A stretch of DNA of 64,000 bases, taken from NCBI GenBank assembly GCA_049999805.1, contig JBNGIO010006265.1, forward strand, positions 53,161 through 117,160, in the 5' to 3' direction. Source of the stretch: Folioceros fuciformis. Taxonomy: Eukaryota; Anthocerotophyta; Anthocerotopsida; Anthocerotales. A program made the translations under genes and the position numbers. Below the pieces are notes generated by a model. It did not search any database and had not been told where the DNA came from. It was given only the letters and a program-made list of their open reading frames with translations. This document shows, piece after piece, positions 16,155 through 27,239 of the stretch; positions within the stretch are counted from its first letter, which is position 1; each line of letters opens with the position of its first letter.

Positions 16155-16482
16155 GTCCTCGACCTCGACCTCGCTTCAGCTTGTGAAACAAAATCGAAGA
16201 AGCAATCATTGGCGAGCTGGAGCTGGCTTGCAGGCGACGATCCAATGGCCAGCGGTATCACAGAAATTACCACGCCCGAGGTATTCACGGCTCAGGGCGA
16301 GCTCACCGGATCCAATCCATCCCTCGCCGCTCCGACTCATTCATGCAGTCCGATGTCGGATCCGATGGCTCCACGCACCGCGGGAACAAACAAATTTCGT
16401 TCGAATAATTTGTTGGTTTGCCCTTTCCCACCTTATACAATTTTAATATGTAACTTAAGTGATACGGATGTGAGAAGTATAC

Positions 16483-16554
16483 GGTCCCATGGTCTAGTGG
16501 TTAGGACACTGGACTCTGAATCCAGTAGCCCGAGTTCAAATCTCGGTGGGACCT
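16483..16554 (+). tRNA. trnQ-CUG: tRNA-Gln (anticodon CUG)
   Basis: A 72-base cloverleaf. The acceptor stem GGTCCCA pairs with TGGGACC, followed by discriminator T. The anticodon stem CTGGA/TCCAG encloses loop CTCTGAA with anticodon CTG. The T arm is CCGAG-TTCAAAT-CTCGG and the D arm contains the A-box TGGTCTAGTGGTTAGGA. There is no intron and CCA is not encoded, as expected for a nuclear plant tRNA. It lies between RING1 and the TraB-like gene. Confidence 0.97.
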
Positions 16555-16668
16555 TGCTCAACAGATTCTACTTTTCGCTTTCACCTTGGTTGTGAAATTA
16601 GTAGTGGACACTGCATAATCGTAGGATTGCGAACCTTGTATGTACAACAGACGAATGTTTTTCTGACT

Positions 16669-16840
16669 ACAGCGTCCATCCCCTCGGTCGAGGACCTGAA
16701 CAATTGCGGAAAGCGTCAATGTTATCCTAACTACAGCGTCCATCCTCGGTCGAGGAGCTGAACTGCGGAAAGCGTCAATGTTATCCTGACTACAGCGTCC
16801 ATCCTCGGTCGAGGAACTGTACAATTGCGGAAACGACGCT
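16669..16840. repeat. three tandem copies of the TraB-like gene's 3' end
   Basis: Three copies of about 55-62 bp, each containing (plus strand) ctacagcgtccatcctcggt and, in at least two, gcggaaagcgtcaatgttatcc. The innermost copy (about 16789-16840) is the last coding segment of the minus-strand TraB-like gene, including its TAG stop. The two outer copies lie in its 3' untranslated region and differ by small indels. Confidence 0.85.
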
Positions 16841-18612
16841 TTCCACATATTCGTTCATAGCTCCGAGGAAAATCTCCCAGAACCACAAGTCCACGGCCAG
16901 TATGGCGGAGAAAAGAATAACGCCCAGAGTTTGGTATCTGTCCAATGGCCAGCCAGACGCTTCTTGGAGTACTTTGAGGACCGTCGAAATGCCGCCGGGC
17001 TTGGTTGCTTTGGTGCGGACTTTCATAGACCACGCTGTCCTCCAACTGATATCGCTGGCTTCCAATCCGAAGTCCTTTCTCAGGCGTTGGTCCATGTCTG
17101 GGAGGTGACCACTGCCGTAGAAGACGGCAATTTTCTGGCACCCTGAACGAAGGGCTTCTTGCAGCTCGTGCATGGCTATTTTGTTGCGCTCGCCGATGAT
17201 CACGGACCTTTCCATTAACGATGTTGTGCCATCTGCCAGGCTGCCATTGGAAAGAGGTTGTAGAGAACACAGAAGGGTATTATGGTTCAAACATAGGCGA
17301 TAGGGGGTGGGAGGGCTTACTCTATGCTGATGCGTTTTGCAAGAAAGACTTTCAGAGCCACTGCCAGATCCAAGTCTAATAGGGCCTTCATCTCTGGGGA
17401 CTTCTTCAGAGGTGCTCCAGAGGGGGCACAAACACCCTCGATGACAAACAGTCCGACAAGCGGCATTGGCATTACACGGGACACCCACAGCAGCTTGGCT
17501 CGAAACGGATCCAAGTATGATGGGAGAGTGGCACTCATGATGGCTTTGGTGGATGCCAAGCTCATGTCTCTTGCAAACGATAGAAAAGTCTCCCCTCGCT
17601 CTCTCTGCCAGCATTACAAGAATATGTCAATCAACAACACTATCATCACCACCACCACCACGACAATCAAGGCTGCAAAAACAAGAATCATGGGTTACCT
17701 GCAGGCCTTGAAAGGTTTCATAGTCCATATCTGCATGGTACCAGTTGTCCCTCCGATAGTCCATACACTCTAACTGGAAGTCCAGACCAAGCACAAAGGC
17801 AATTCCCTGTTGAATAGCGCTTACAACGCTGAAGCCTGATCTCTTGATGCCTGGCTTTGGGGGTCTCCACCGCGACCTCATTGTCCTGCTTTTCTGCTCC
17901 GAGGATTTGTCAGCCACCATCTCGAACAACACTCGGTCGTAAGTTCCCAGCTCATCCTGGAGTTGATCAAAATACCTGCAAAGACAAGAACCCGTACCTC
18001 AGGCCAGGATAGGGATCCGTGAGCTCAGTGAGGAACAAAACATCAAGGACAATAGACGAACAAGTAGACCAGAGATACGCACAACTTATCGGCAATATGG
18101 ACAGCTGATACCAGGTCAACCTGCCATCATAGGCATCAAAAACAAAAACATCAATCGAGTGTCCACAAATCACCTTTTTGGAATTGCAACCGTTCACTCA
18201 ACAGCACCTCACTACGTCCAAGCCACACCTGCTGTCTCTGGAAAATTCGCCATGGGAATGGCTTGGTGTAACTTATGACGGCAGTTTGGAGCTCAGATCC
18301 CTGGTCGCCATTGTCACAAAACCGTAGGAAGTCCGATATCGACTTGTTGTCCTCGGCTAAGCCACCATCGCTCGTGCTCTGATGCGCTCCAGGATCACCC
18401 AAGGCCCTTACCTTGCTAGACCTTCTACAGGAACTGGCCCTATCACTTGGAATCGTAAGCCTGATGCCATCTCCTCTCTCCGGAATGCGAGAGGGCGAGG
18501 CGGCCCCTGTTGCACTTTCCCTGAAAAAACTCCCCCTCCTCAGGGCCTCGTAGGCCAATCCCGGCTTGGCTACGCACACAACTGCTCCGGATACTGCCCC
18601 TGCCGCCATCAT
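16790..18612 (-). CDS. TraB/PrgY-type membrane protein
   Basis: Member of the TraB (pheromone-shutdown-like) family found in plants and cyanobacteria; the biochemical role is unknown to me, though related TIKI/TraB folds include metalloproteases. Five exons: 18612-18229, 18120-18086, 17975-17699, 17604-17321, 17240-16790; 1431 nt, 476 residues. The N-terminal 100 or so residues are Ala-, Ser- and Arg-rich, consistent with organelle targeting. The short exon 2 carries VDLVSAVHIAD, the family's conserved start. The last exon has RSVIIGERN and KIAVFYGSGHLPDMDQRL, then two hydrophobic segments near the C-terminus (YQTLGVILFSAILAVDLWFW), so it is probably membrane-anchored. Exon 2 uses a weak donor (GATAA before GTTGTG) that phase requires. 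The final 11 codons and stop are also present as two extra downstream tandem copies. Confidence 0.82.
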
Positions 18613-19004
18613 GCAGCAGGACCGTCCTTAGCTGAGTTCACAAATCCCCTAGAACCTCCTTTCCCACCATGCGAGATGACACAATTTCATCCTACCGGCC
18701 GGTGGGATGGTACAAGACTATGTCTGACAAAGCGTATCTCAGTCAAGCAAATCTCAAAGCATCCGGCCCCAGCGTCCTTGCAAGCTTCCCAGGCTGGAGT
18801 CCCGCGGCTCTCTGTGCTGTGGTCTCTCCCCTCTCTCAAAGGGTAAAAATATCTGGCAGCTATGGCTGCCCACTCCACCATCGGAGTGGCTTCAACACAA
18901 CCCAGAGTAGGGGCGTCCTGATTACCCATTACGTGCCAATCTTCCGGAAGATCTGCAATTAGGTTACCTTTTAGTCGGAGCGGTCTGTAATATTCCAGCC
19001 AGCT
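18613..19004. promoter_or_regulatory. divergent promoter interval between TraB-like gene and SDH5
   Basis: The start codons of the two genes lie back to back with 392 bp between them, so both promoters and 5' leaders must share this interval. I could not identify individual elements. An open frame on the minus strand (18687-19178) spans it but shows no family resemblance. Confidence 0.5.
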
Positions 19005-20142
19005 ATGGCGAGCAGGGTTGTGGCCCGGCGTCTCGCAGCCTGCGCTACCCGCAGGTTCAGGGGAGACAATATCAGCTTCAGTCCCCAGGCTCTCAGGACC
19101 TTTGCCTCTGCGCCTGCTTGTCAATTTGGAGGTAATTGCCTTCCACCTTCGACTCCTGCTGGTTGGACTTTGCGTCATTCGGGATGCCTGATCTCTTGTG
19201 GAAGGATGGTGATTGGGCGTGATGATGGATCCGAGCTATATGTGTGAAGCATAAGACCTCGTGTAGTCATGCTGGCATTTAAATTCGGGATGGATGCTTT
19301 GGTGCAGAGAATGCAAATGAAGGCCAAATCTCTGGATTTGTTCGCATCCCTCACTTGCGGCACATGAGCGGTGGCGCACAAGGGCTTCCTTCGGTATCCG
19401 ATCCGCAAGTGAAGAAGGCCCTGGCAACGCTCTACGTGAACAACTGGGCGAAAATTGATGATGGCACGAAGAAGATCGTGGAGTCGACCCTGGCCAAGCA
19501 CCGGGATGAAGNNNNNNNNNNNNNNNNNNNNNNNNNNNNNNNNNNNNNNNNNNNNNNNNNNNNNNNNNNNNNNNNNNNNNNNNNNNNNNNNNNNNNNNNN
19601 NNNNNNNNNNNCCTCACGTCTTGGCAGTCGGCTCAAGCGGTGGAGCAGTTTGCAGCAAAACTGATTCATTTAAGGATGGAGCTGGACGAGCTCAGCGGGG
19701 GAAAATTCGGTGGTGAGGTATGAACGCTGTATTTGGGAAGACATAGTGTGGTGTGGTGCAGATTCTGTGCTTCTCTTTTCATTATTCAATCTGTTGCACT
19801 CAGGATGTTGCAGAAATTCCAGAACCAATCGTGAAGGCTCTGAAGTCTGCGTTCGCCCGATACTCCGCTTATTTGTACTCCATTGATGAAAGGACCGAGG
19901 GCTTTTTGAAGAAGAAGGTAGAGTTGGATCTTGGAAGCCTTATGCTGCAAGTCAAGCAGCGCTGCAACGGCTTGGAAGCTGAGTGGGGCGAGGTAATTCT
20001 GGAATGAAATCAACGCTTTGGCTTGTGACTGATAGACATCCTGCACTCTTTCACTGATGCCAAAGCTCTAAATTTGCAGATTGGAGTGCTCGGTACTTCA
20101 GGGCTTGCCGGTTCTTACATCGAGAAGTTTGCTCAAGTCTGA
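19005..20142 (+). CDS. SDH5: succinate dehydrogenase subunit 5 (mitochondrial complex II)
   Basis: Plant-specific accessory subunit of complex II in the inner mitochondrial membrane. Exons seen: 19005-19131, 19383 into the gap at 19512, a segment after the gap ending at 19717, 19804-19992, 20080-20142. The N-terminus MASRVVARRLAACATRRFRG is a typical Arg-rich mitochondrial presequence. The body (VKKALATLYVNNW, AVEQFAAKLIHLRMELDELS) and the C-terminal LGTSGLAGSYIEKFA match the SDH5 pattern, in which the protein ends GTTGLSGSYVEQ or similar. The 100-N gap removes part of the middle, so length and possibly one intron are unresolved. The acceptor of exon 2 is inferred from phase (CACAAG before GGCTTCC). 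Confidence 0.75.
19512..19611. other. assembly gap (100 N) inside SDH5
   Basis: It falls within the coding region of the SDH5-like gene, between VESTLAKHRDE and the SAQAVEQF segment. Its true length is unknown. Confidence 0.99.
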
Positions 20143-20400
20143 GCACCTGTATTGGCTACATGTTAAATTTTCAGTGAAGAAAGCTAGTTTTATCAGTTAG
20201 AAAACATGACAAGATTCGCGCACTGTAGTTGAACCGACCAAAAAACGGCACTCGCTTAGTTCGTGATTTCGTGAACGCTTTCCCGCTAATTGATCTTTAC
20301 ACGACTGAGAGAACGCGATTGCCTTCATCGAAGATGGCACGTCCGGGCGGTAAATGCTGAAGGACCAGCCGAGTCGGAGGTGGCAATCGTGGGGGAGGAG

Positions 20401-22953
20401 ATGGGAATGCAGCTGGCGATGGGTGTGAGCCTTTTCCCGGATGCCCTCTCGTGCGCGTTGTCAGGCAAGCCAGGATGCCTTCTCCGTGGCAGCCCAGTTT
20501 GTATGACGGGTCATTTGGATGCATTCCCAGTCCAAGCGTCCGTTGCAGGAGTCTCTTCCACACAAGGAGTGACGCAGAGAGAGCGGCAGGAGCTTCTGTG
20601 GCATTATTTCTTCTCGAATCCGTCGGACTGGTGGGACTACAGAGCGGATAAGAGAGGCCCTCGGCATCCTGACTTCAGACACAAGACATCCCAGGAGCCC
20701 CTATGGCTCGACAATTACCACAAGCCTATATGGGTGGATTCGCAGCTGGCCAGCTGGGATGTCCGAATGCGGGCTTCGGCTGCAGCGGCTGGGAATGGGC
20801 AGGGGGAGAATTTGGTGGGCGAGATGTTGAACAGACGTTGCTTGGAAGCCGAGCTCAGGGAGGCTGTTGAAGCGTTGGAGCAACTGGTGCAGCGGGGATG
20901 TCGGATCAGCGGCATTCTCTTTCATCGTTTGCTGAAGAGGTGTGCAGAAGAAAAGGACCTGGAATGTGGTAGGCGCGTGCATTCTCTTGCTGCCACACGG
21001 GGGTTGGCTTCCAACGCGTTTTTGGTGAATCATGTCATTGGTATGTATGCATCTTTTGGCAAATTGGAGGATGCAGTGCAGGTGTTTGGGCAGGTGCCAA
21101 GGCCCAGCATCCACATGTGGTCTTCCATCATTTTGGCGCATGCTCGGCAGGGGCAACCTGCACAGGCCATCAGCTTTTACAGGCAGATGAAACAGTCGGG
21201 CGTGGAGCCGGATAATCACATCTTCGTGGCAGCCCTTCAGGCTTGTGCTCTTGCAGAGGACTTGGTTTCGGGCAAGGAGGTGCATGCTGACATTCAAGCG
21301 AGTGCTGTGAAGGCGGATGTTTTCGTTGGGAACAGCTTGGTCAACATGTATGCTAAGAGCGGCTGCTTGGACGGTGCCCGGAAAGTGTTCGACAGCTTGC
21401 CCAAGAAGGATGTGGTGACATGGACGGCCATGATTGCAGGATATAGTCAGCAGGGGCTTGGGGAAGAAGCTCTGGTACTGTATGCGATGATGCGGAAGGA
21501 GGATGGCATGCTTTCAGCCAATCGTGTTACTTTCGTGTGTCTCCTTCAAGCCTGTGCCAGTGTGGGGGAGAAGGCGCTGCAGCAGGGCAGAGAGCTTCAC
21601 CGGCAGATTCGGGAAAGTCGGTCGGAAGATGATGCAGGCATTGGTAACAGCCTGGTGAACATGTACGCGAAATGCGGCAGCTTGGAGGATGCCCGGGAAG
21701 TGTTTGATGCTTTGCCGAGACGAGATGTTGTGACATGGAATGCCATGATTGCAGGATATGCTCAGCAGGGGCTTGGGCAACAAGCCCTGTCCTTGTATGC
21801 GAGTATGCAAAAGGAGGAGGCTTTACTGTCTGATGCTAATCATGTGACGGTTTCCTGCCTCTTACAAGCATGTGCTAGTGTGGGCGCTCTGCAGCAAGGG
21901 ATGGAGCTTCATTCTCTTTGTCGGGACAAAGGCCTTGAGGCTAACCCAGTCGTAGGCAGCTGCTTGGTTGGCATGTACTCGAAATGTGGGAGTCTAGAAG
22001 ATGCCCGCAAAGTCTTTGACGGATTGCCCTCAAAAAACTTGGTGACATGGACAGCGATGCTGAAGGGATATGCTGAACATGGTGAGGGTCACATGGCAAT
22101 CCGGTGCTTTGAAGATATGCTCCACCAAGGGGTTAAGCCTGATGAGATGACATTTGTATGTCTCATTGTGGCATGCAGCCATGTGGGCCTGGTGCAGGAA
22201 GGCAAGCGGTATTTTAGGATCATGGTGGAGGACTACGGGATCGTACCGTCCGACTACCACCACAGTTGCATGGTTGATCTTCTTGGCCGGTCTGGCAAAC
22301 TGGACGAGGCCGAACATTTGTTGCGAACAACGTCATTCACCAACGGTGTCGTGGGCTGGACAGCCTTGCTCACAGCTTGCAAGACCCACGGTGATGTAGA
22401 GCGGGGAAGACGATCTTTTGACCATCTGGTGGAACTGGAACCTGAGAACTCAACTTCGTACATCCTGCTGGGTAACATCTACGCGGATGCAGGCAGGTGG
22501 GACGACGTGGACAGGGTGGAAAGCTGGAGGAAGTCAGCAGGTGCTGTGAAGAAGCCTGCAAAAGCATGCATCGAAGTGCAGAAGGAGGTGCACGAGTTCA
22601 CAGTAGGGGAAGAGAGGAGGGACATCTCCACGACGCTCAGGTGCGTAAATACGAGGTTGAAGGAGGAAGGAGGCCATGTACCACAAACACAATTGGTGCT
22701 GCAGGCAGTGTCTGAGCAGGAGAAGGAGGATGCCCTGTGCGGGCATGCTGAGAAACTAGCTTTGGCATATGGTCTTCTCAACACCCCAGATGGCACCACT
22801 TTGGTGGTCACCAAGAATTTGCGCATGTGTAATGACTGCCACAGCAGCACCAAGGTCATGTCCCGCCTCGAGAAGAGAGAAATTGTAGTCAGGGATGCAC
22901 ATCGAGTACACCGATTCGTGGAAGGCTCCTGCTCATGTATGGATCGGCACTGA
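20401..22953 (+). CDS. PDF-PPR-DYW:KP-type fusion protein, copy 1
   Basis: Intronless, 850 residues from the ATG at 20401; the frame is open further up but only with non-ATG codons. Order of parts: a targeting-like N-terminus; a PDF-type module at residues 57-120 (ELLWHYFFSNPSDWWDYR, HPDFRHKT, LWL, WVDSQLASWD) matching plant OSB organellar single-stranded-DNA-binding proteins; a PLS-type PPR array from about residue 150 to 600 with MYAKCGSLEDAREVF and DVVTWNAMIAGYAQQG motifs; E1/E2; KKPAKACIEV in place of the usual PG box; and a deaminase-like domain with His782-Ala-Glu784, Cys810 and Cys813, ending CSCMDRH instead of DYW. The KP box and altered end fit the DYW:KP class linked to U-to-C editing. 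Inferred role: sequence-specific organelle RNA editing factor. It lies 258 bp after SDH5. Confidence 0.85.
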   Translation: MGMQLAMGVSLFPDALSCALSGKPGCLLRGSPVCMTGHLDAFPVQASVAGVSSTQGVTQRERQELLWHYFFSNPSDWWDYRADKRGPRHPDFRHKTSQEPLWLDNYHKPIWVDSQLASWDVRMRASAAAAGNGQGENLVGEMLNRRCLEAELREAVEALEQLVQRGCRISGILFHRLLKRCAEEKDLECGRRVHSLAATRGLASNAFLVNHVIGMYASFGKLEDAVQVFGQVPRPSIHMWSSIILAHARQGQPAQAISFYRQMKQSGVEPDNHIFVAALQACALAEDLVSGKEVHADIQASAVKADVFVGNSLVNMYAKSGCLDGARKVFDSLPKKDVVTWTAMIAGYSQQGLGEEALVLYAMMRKEDGMLSANRVTFVCLLQACASVGEKALQQGRELHRQIRESRSEDDAGIGNSLVNMYAKCGSLEDAREVFDALPRRDVVTWNAMIAGYAQQGLGQQALSLYASMQKEEALLSDANHVTVSCLLQACASVGALQQGMELHSLCRDKGLEANPVVGSCLVGMYSKCGSLEDARKVFDGLPSKNLVTWTAMLKGYAEHGEGHMAIRCFEDMLHQGVKPDEMTFVCLIVACSHVGLVQEGKRYFRIMVEDYGIVPSDYHHSCMVDLLGRSGKLDEAEHLLRTTSFTNGVVGWTALLTACKTHGDVERGRRSFDHLVELEPENSTSYILLGNIYADAGRWDDVDRVESWRKSAGAVKKPAKACIEVQKEVHEFTVGEERRDISTTLRCVNTRLKEEGGHVPQTQLVLQAVSEQEKEDALCGHAEKLALAYGLLNTPDGTTLVVTKNLRMCNDCHSSTKVMSRLEKREIVVRDAHRVHRFVEGSCSCMDRH

Positions 22954-23213
22954 GAGACTTCACAAGGGCAGTGCGGAGAAATGCCCTTCTCTTGTATGTC
23001 GCTTGCTGTACTCCTCGGAAGGCCATAAACAATAAATGCGCACCTATGTAACCTCTGGAATTGAAGCATTTGGTCTACGCGGCTAACAACTATGTTTTGT
23101 CCTGGTGGGTTGTTGAACCCTGAACCTTGGGAGGTAGCAGGATTTGACGATTTGAGCGTGACGATTTGATGTTGTCACGGCCAACGGGAGTGCGTGGATG
23201 TTGGTGAGACAAC

Positions 23214-25724
23214 ATGGCGACGCAGGTGGTAGACAGCAAATTGTGGGTTCAATTTGCTCAGATTGCCAGTTTTCCAATGTTGGCGGCCTCAGCGTGTAAG
23301 CAGCCTTGCGCTGCAACGGGTTGGCGGGGTTCTTCTTCCGCCTTGGCCTTCGCCTCCACTCGCAACAGCAGTTGCACTATAGTGGATGAAAGGGTGACGC
23401 AGAGGGAGCGGCAAGAGCTCTTGTGGCAGCATTTCTTCTTGGATCCAGCCGAGTGGTGGGACAACAGGGCGGAAAACAGGGCATCTTCCTCTCCCCGCCA
23501 TCAGCATCCTGACTTCAAGCACAAGACCTCCAGGCTCTCTCTGTGGCTTGACAGCTCTCACAAACCGGATTGGGTGGATGCGCAACTAGCCAGATGGGAC
23601 CAAGGGAGGCGACCGGAGGAGCTGTTCCGGCTGAGCGAGGCTGTGGAAGCGCTGGATGTCCTAGTGCAGCGGGGGTGGGGTTGTCATGTCACGCCTGCTC
23701 TCTTCTGTCGCCTCCTCAAGAGGAGCATGGCTCAAAACGACCTTGTGTTCACCAGGCGCCTGCATTCCCTGGCAGCCGCAAGTGGGCACGGCTCCAACGC
23801 ATTCCTGGTCAACCACATGATTGGAATCTATGCAGCGCATAACAAATTGGAGGATGCGATGCAGGCCTTCTCCCAAGTGCCGGTGCCGGATGTTTACATG
23901 TGGTCTTCCATCATACTGGCGCATGCGAGGCACGGACAACCTGCTCAAGGCATTAAGCTGTATCGGGCGATGCGGGAGCTGGCAGAGGTGGAGCCCGATA
24001 ACCGCCTGTACGTTGCAGCCCTTACGGCTTGCGCTGCTGCGCAGGATCTGCCAGCCGGCAAGCAGGTGCATGCTGATTTGCAGGCAAGTGCTGTGAAGGC
24101 AGACATTTTTCTGGGTAACAGCTTGGTGAATATGTATGCTAAGTGCGGGAGCTTAGTGGATGCTCGCCAAGTGTTCGACACATTGCCTAGAAGAGATGTG
24201 GTCACTTGGACGGCCATGATTAAGGGTTGCACGCAGCAGGGACTCGGTAGAGATGCTCTAGCTCTTTATACACAGATGCAGCAGGAGGGCGTTACTCTGG
24301 CCAACCGGGTCACGTATATGTGCCTGCTTCAGGCCTGTGCCAATGTGGGAGCACTGCAGCAGGGAAAGGAGCTCCATTTAAGGATCCGCGAACAAGGCTT
24401 GGAAGCTGATGCAGCTATTGGCAACTCCCTGGTGAATATGTATGCTAAATGCGGGAACTTGGAAGATGCTTGCGCGGTGTTTGACAGTTTGCCCCAAAGA
24501 GATGTGGTGTCATGGACGGCCATGATTGCAGGATATTCTCAGCGTGGGCTCGGTCAAAATGCCCTGGCTCTGTATAATAGAATGCAGCTGGAGGGGATCA
24601 CTCCGGCCAATCATGTTACATTTGTTTGCCTCCTGCAAGCATGTGCCAGCGTGGCAGCCCTGCAGCAGGGCAAGCAGCTGCACTCCCAAATTCGGGAAAG
24701 AGGCCTTGAAGCTGACGAAGTCATTGGTAACTGTCTAGTTAATATGTATGCTAAATGTGGGAGCCTGGAGGATGCTCGCAGAGTGTTTGACAGATTGCCC
24801 ACCAGAGATTTGGTGACGTGGACAGCTTTGCTTACCGGCTACGCTGAACATGGTGATGGTCACACTGCAATCAGGTGTTTTGAAGACATGCTGCGGGAGG
24901 GAGTTGAGCCAGATGACACCACGTTTACTTGCTTATTTGTAGCGTGCAGTCATGCAGGCCTTGTGCATCAGGGCCAACGTTATTTCAGGATGATGGTCGA
25001 GGACTATGGGATTGTTCCCACTGATAAGCACCAAAGTTGCATGGTTGATCTTCTTGGCCGATCAGGCCAGCTGGAGGAGGCAGAAAGTATGTTGCGAAGT
25101 AGGTCATTTGTGAGGGATGTGGTGGGCTGGACAGCTTTGCTGACTGCCTGCAAAAGCTATGGTGATGTGGAGCGTGGACGTCGATGTTTTGACCGTCTCT
25201 TAGAACTGGAAGCAGATGATGCAAGTTCATACGTGCTTTTGGAGAACATCTATGCCAAGGCAGGCAGGTGGGACGATGTAGACAGGATAGAGAATCTGAG
25301 AAAGACGGCTGGTATTTCGAAGAAGGCTGCCAAGGCGTGCATCGAAGTGCAGAATGAGGTGCATGAGTTCACTGTGGGGGAAGATAGGTCTGACATTTCT
25401 TCCAAGCTGAGGAGTTTGAACCTGAAGTTGAAGGAGGAAGGGGGCCATGTACCACATACACAACTGGTATTGAAGGCAATGTCTGAGGAGGAGAAGGAGG
25501 ATGCCCTGTGTGGACACGCAGAAAAATTGGCGTTGGCATATGGTTTGCTCAACACGCCAGATGGTACAACTTTGGTTGTCACGAAGAATCTTCGTATGTG
25601 CAATGACTGTCACAGCAGCACCAAGATAATGTCACGCCTTGAGAAGCGGGAGATCATAGTGCGAGATGCTCATAGAGTACATCGATTCCTTGATGGAGCT
25701 TGTTCATGTAGGGATCGGCATTGA
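23214..25724 (+). CDS. PDF-PPR-DYW:KP-type fusion protein, copy 2
   Basis: Intronless, 836 residues, a tandem paralogue 260 bp downstream of copy 1. The N-terminus MATQVVDSKLWVQFAQIASF is followed by a PDF-type module at residues 61-129 (LLWQHFFLDPAEWWDNRAEN, HPDFKHKT, LWLD, WVDAQLARWD) with a small serine-rich insertion ahead of the PDF triad. The PLS-type PPR array has highly uniform repeats (MYAKCGSLVDARQVF, GLGRDALALY). The box after E2 reads KKAAKACIEV, so the proline of KP is replaced by alanine. The deaminase-like domain has His768-Ala-Glu770 and CNDCH, and the end is CSCRDRH. Zinc and glutamate ligands look intact, so the protein may be catalytically competent. Role inferred as for copy 1, with a different RNA target expected from the differing repeats. 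Confidence 0.85.
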   Translation: MATQVVDSKLWVQFAQIASFPMLAASACKQPCAATGWRGSSSALAFASTRNSSCTIVDERVTQRERQELLWQHFFLDPAEWWDNRAENRASSSPRHQHPDFKHKTSRLSLWLDSSHKPDWVDAQLARWDQGRRPEELFRLSEAVEALDVLVQRGWGCHVTPALFCRLLKRSMAQNDLVFTRRLHSLAAASGHGSNAFLVNHMIGIYAAHNKLEDAMQAFSQVPVPDVYMWSSIILAHARHGQPAQGIKLYRAMRELAEVEPDNRLYVAALTACAAAQDLPAGKQVHADLQASAVKADIFLGNSLVNMYAKCGSLVDARQVFDTLPRRDVVTWTAMIKGCTQQGLGRDALALYTQMQQEGVTLANRVTYMCLLQACANVGALQQGKELHLRIREQGLEADAAIGNSLVNMYAKCGNLEDACAVFDSLPQRDVVSWTAMIAGYSQRGLGQNALALYNRMQLEGITPANHVTFVCLLQACASVAALQQGKQLHSQIRERGLEADEVIGNCLVNMYAKCGSLEDARRVFDRLPTRDLVTWTALLTGYAEHGDGHTAIRCFEDMLREGVEPDDTTFTCLFVACSHAGLVHQGQRYFRMMVEDYGIVPTDKHQSCMVDLLGRSGQLEEAESMLRSRSFVRDVVGWTALLTACKSYGDVERGRRCFDRLLELEADDASSYVLLENIYAKAGRWDDVDRIENLRKTAGISKKAAKACIEVQNEVHEFTVGEDRSDISSKLRSLNLKLKEEGGHVPHTQLVLKAMSEEEKEDALCGHAEKLALAYGLLNTPDGTTLVVTKNLRMCNDCHSSTKIMSRLEKREIIVRDAHRVHRFLDGACSCRDRH

Positions 25725-27239
25725 GCGAACAGATTGTTTGCACTTCCTTGAGGAGGGCATTATGGCAACCTAGATATCACATTTTTTGTACTCTCTCCAA
25801 GAATGTGACCTCGTACTAGTGCAGCAGGAGGGGAAGGTGCCTGGCTCAGAGATTTGTGAAATGGCCCCCCAAGCTCATTCAGCTCAAAGGTTGTTTCTTG
25901 GTTAAATATGATGGCAGAAAGTACCAGCTCGGCCAAATGTTTAACAGAAGATTTTCTGGCGTGCCTCTGCCGCGGTGATGAGATGTATGCAGTATGGTGT
26001 TCAAACGCTTTTAAGATCTTTGGCTTTGCCTGAAGACACTTGGTAGGAAGCTTAACAACAGCGAAATAAGCTACAGTCCTCGGCCTCTGTTGAGCTTGCT
26101 CAAGAGCAGGAGCTCCTGACACTAAGAGCTGCAGGTCCGTACAGTGACATTCATAGCTGTCCTACGTCTGCTCAATGGTTGTACTGATGGTCCTGGGCGA
26201 CCCCATGTTGTAATGTCTGGGCAAGGAGCTTGGGAGTATACCCGTGGAAACTTGCATGGGTCACATTTTTCGCCAGGCAGACCACTTGGAAGAGTGAGAG
26301 TTCGCCGCAGTCTCAATCTTGTAAACCGTGTGGGCTCCAATATAAGTTTTTAATGCAAGGTTACAGGAGGTGTGGAGACAGATCAAGGGCACAGATGTTT
26401 TCAACGTCTAACAAACTGGGGATATTGCTGCCACTTCACTTTTGCTCTTGCCAGCAGTGTATGCCGACTAGGTGGGAGGAAACGCTTGAGAATGTCAGTC
26501 TGAGGAGGATGGGTGGGTGCTGTCAGTATGAGGAGGATGGTTGGTTTTTGTGGACACCAACAAGTGACAAAAAATGTGCAAGTTCGGAGGAGGTCTGCAT
26601 GTGCTCGACGCTGGGAAAGGTGCATATTGACTGACACACAGGGCTAGTGTTCAATTGATCTCAGGTGGCTACGTAACTTCATTCCAAGTTCTCCTATCTG
26701 AACCTGTTTGGGTTGTGCTAATCAGACTCTTACTGAGACCGGCCGTAACCTCGAAACTCAAAAACTAGAACATGGACAAGGAAGCCAGCAAAATCGAACC
26801 TATTAGACTAAAAAGTCGAAGCGAGAATGAACAAAAACAGAGAACATTGAACCGTGAACATCAGAGACTCACCGAGACACCCTCATTGAAGGATCACCCT
26901 AAACATTGAGCTGTAGCTGTAGATGCATGGGTGTGGAGGAAGATTCCCGCGCAATCTGCTTAATCCTTGCCGAGGATGAGTCATACTAGAAAAAAATGCG
27001 GCGGTACCGCTATGGCCGACCAACTCATTTCATCGTAGGTTCGGCGATTCGGGTTAATGGCCGGGAGAAGCCCCTACTGTTGAACTATACAAGATCTTCT
27101 GCTTTCTGAGCGAAGGCCAGCAAGCCGTGGAGCGATTGATATGAAATCACATTCCCTGTTGAATATGCGTGCGTGTTGGTGTAGGATGGACTCAAGCTGG
27201 GCAGGCTTTTGTCTAAATTGAAGTTTTCTGAAGGAATCC
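25725..27239. other. intergenic between PPR copies 2 and 3
   Basis: About 1.5 kb with only short open frames and no recognisable coding sequence. It ends in the promoter and leader of copy 3. I saw no clear repeat array or mobile-element end. Confidence 0.5.

Noticed and set aside
15980-16288. Extending RING1 upstream across the gap to 16288
   Set aside because: The gap length is conventional, so the frame cannot be carried across, and the upstream frame begins with GTG.
20290-20400. Longer N-terminus for PPR copy 1 starting at 20290
   Set aside because: That codon is TTG; the first ATG in frame is at 20401 and leaves a plausible targeting region before the PDF-type module.
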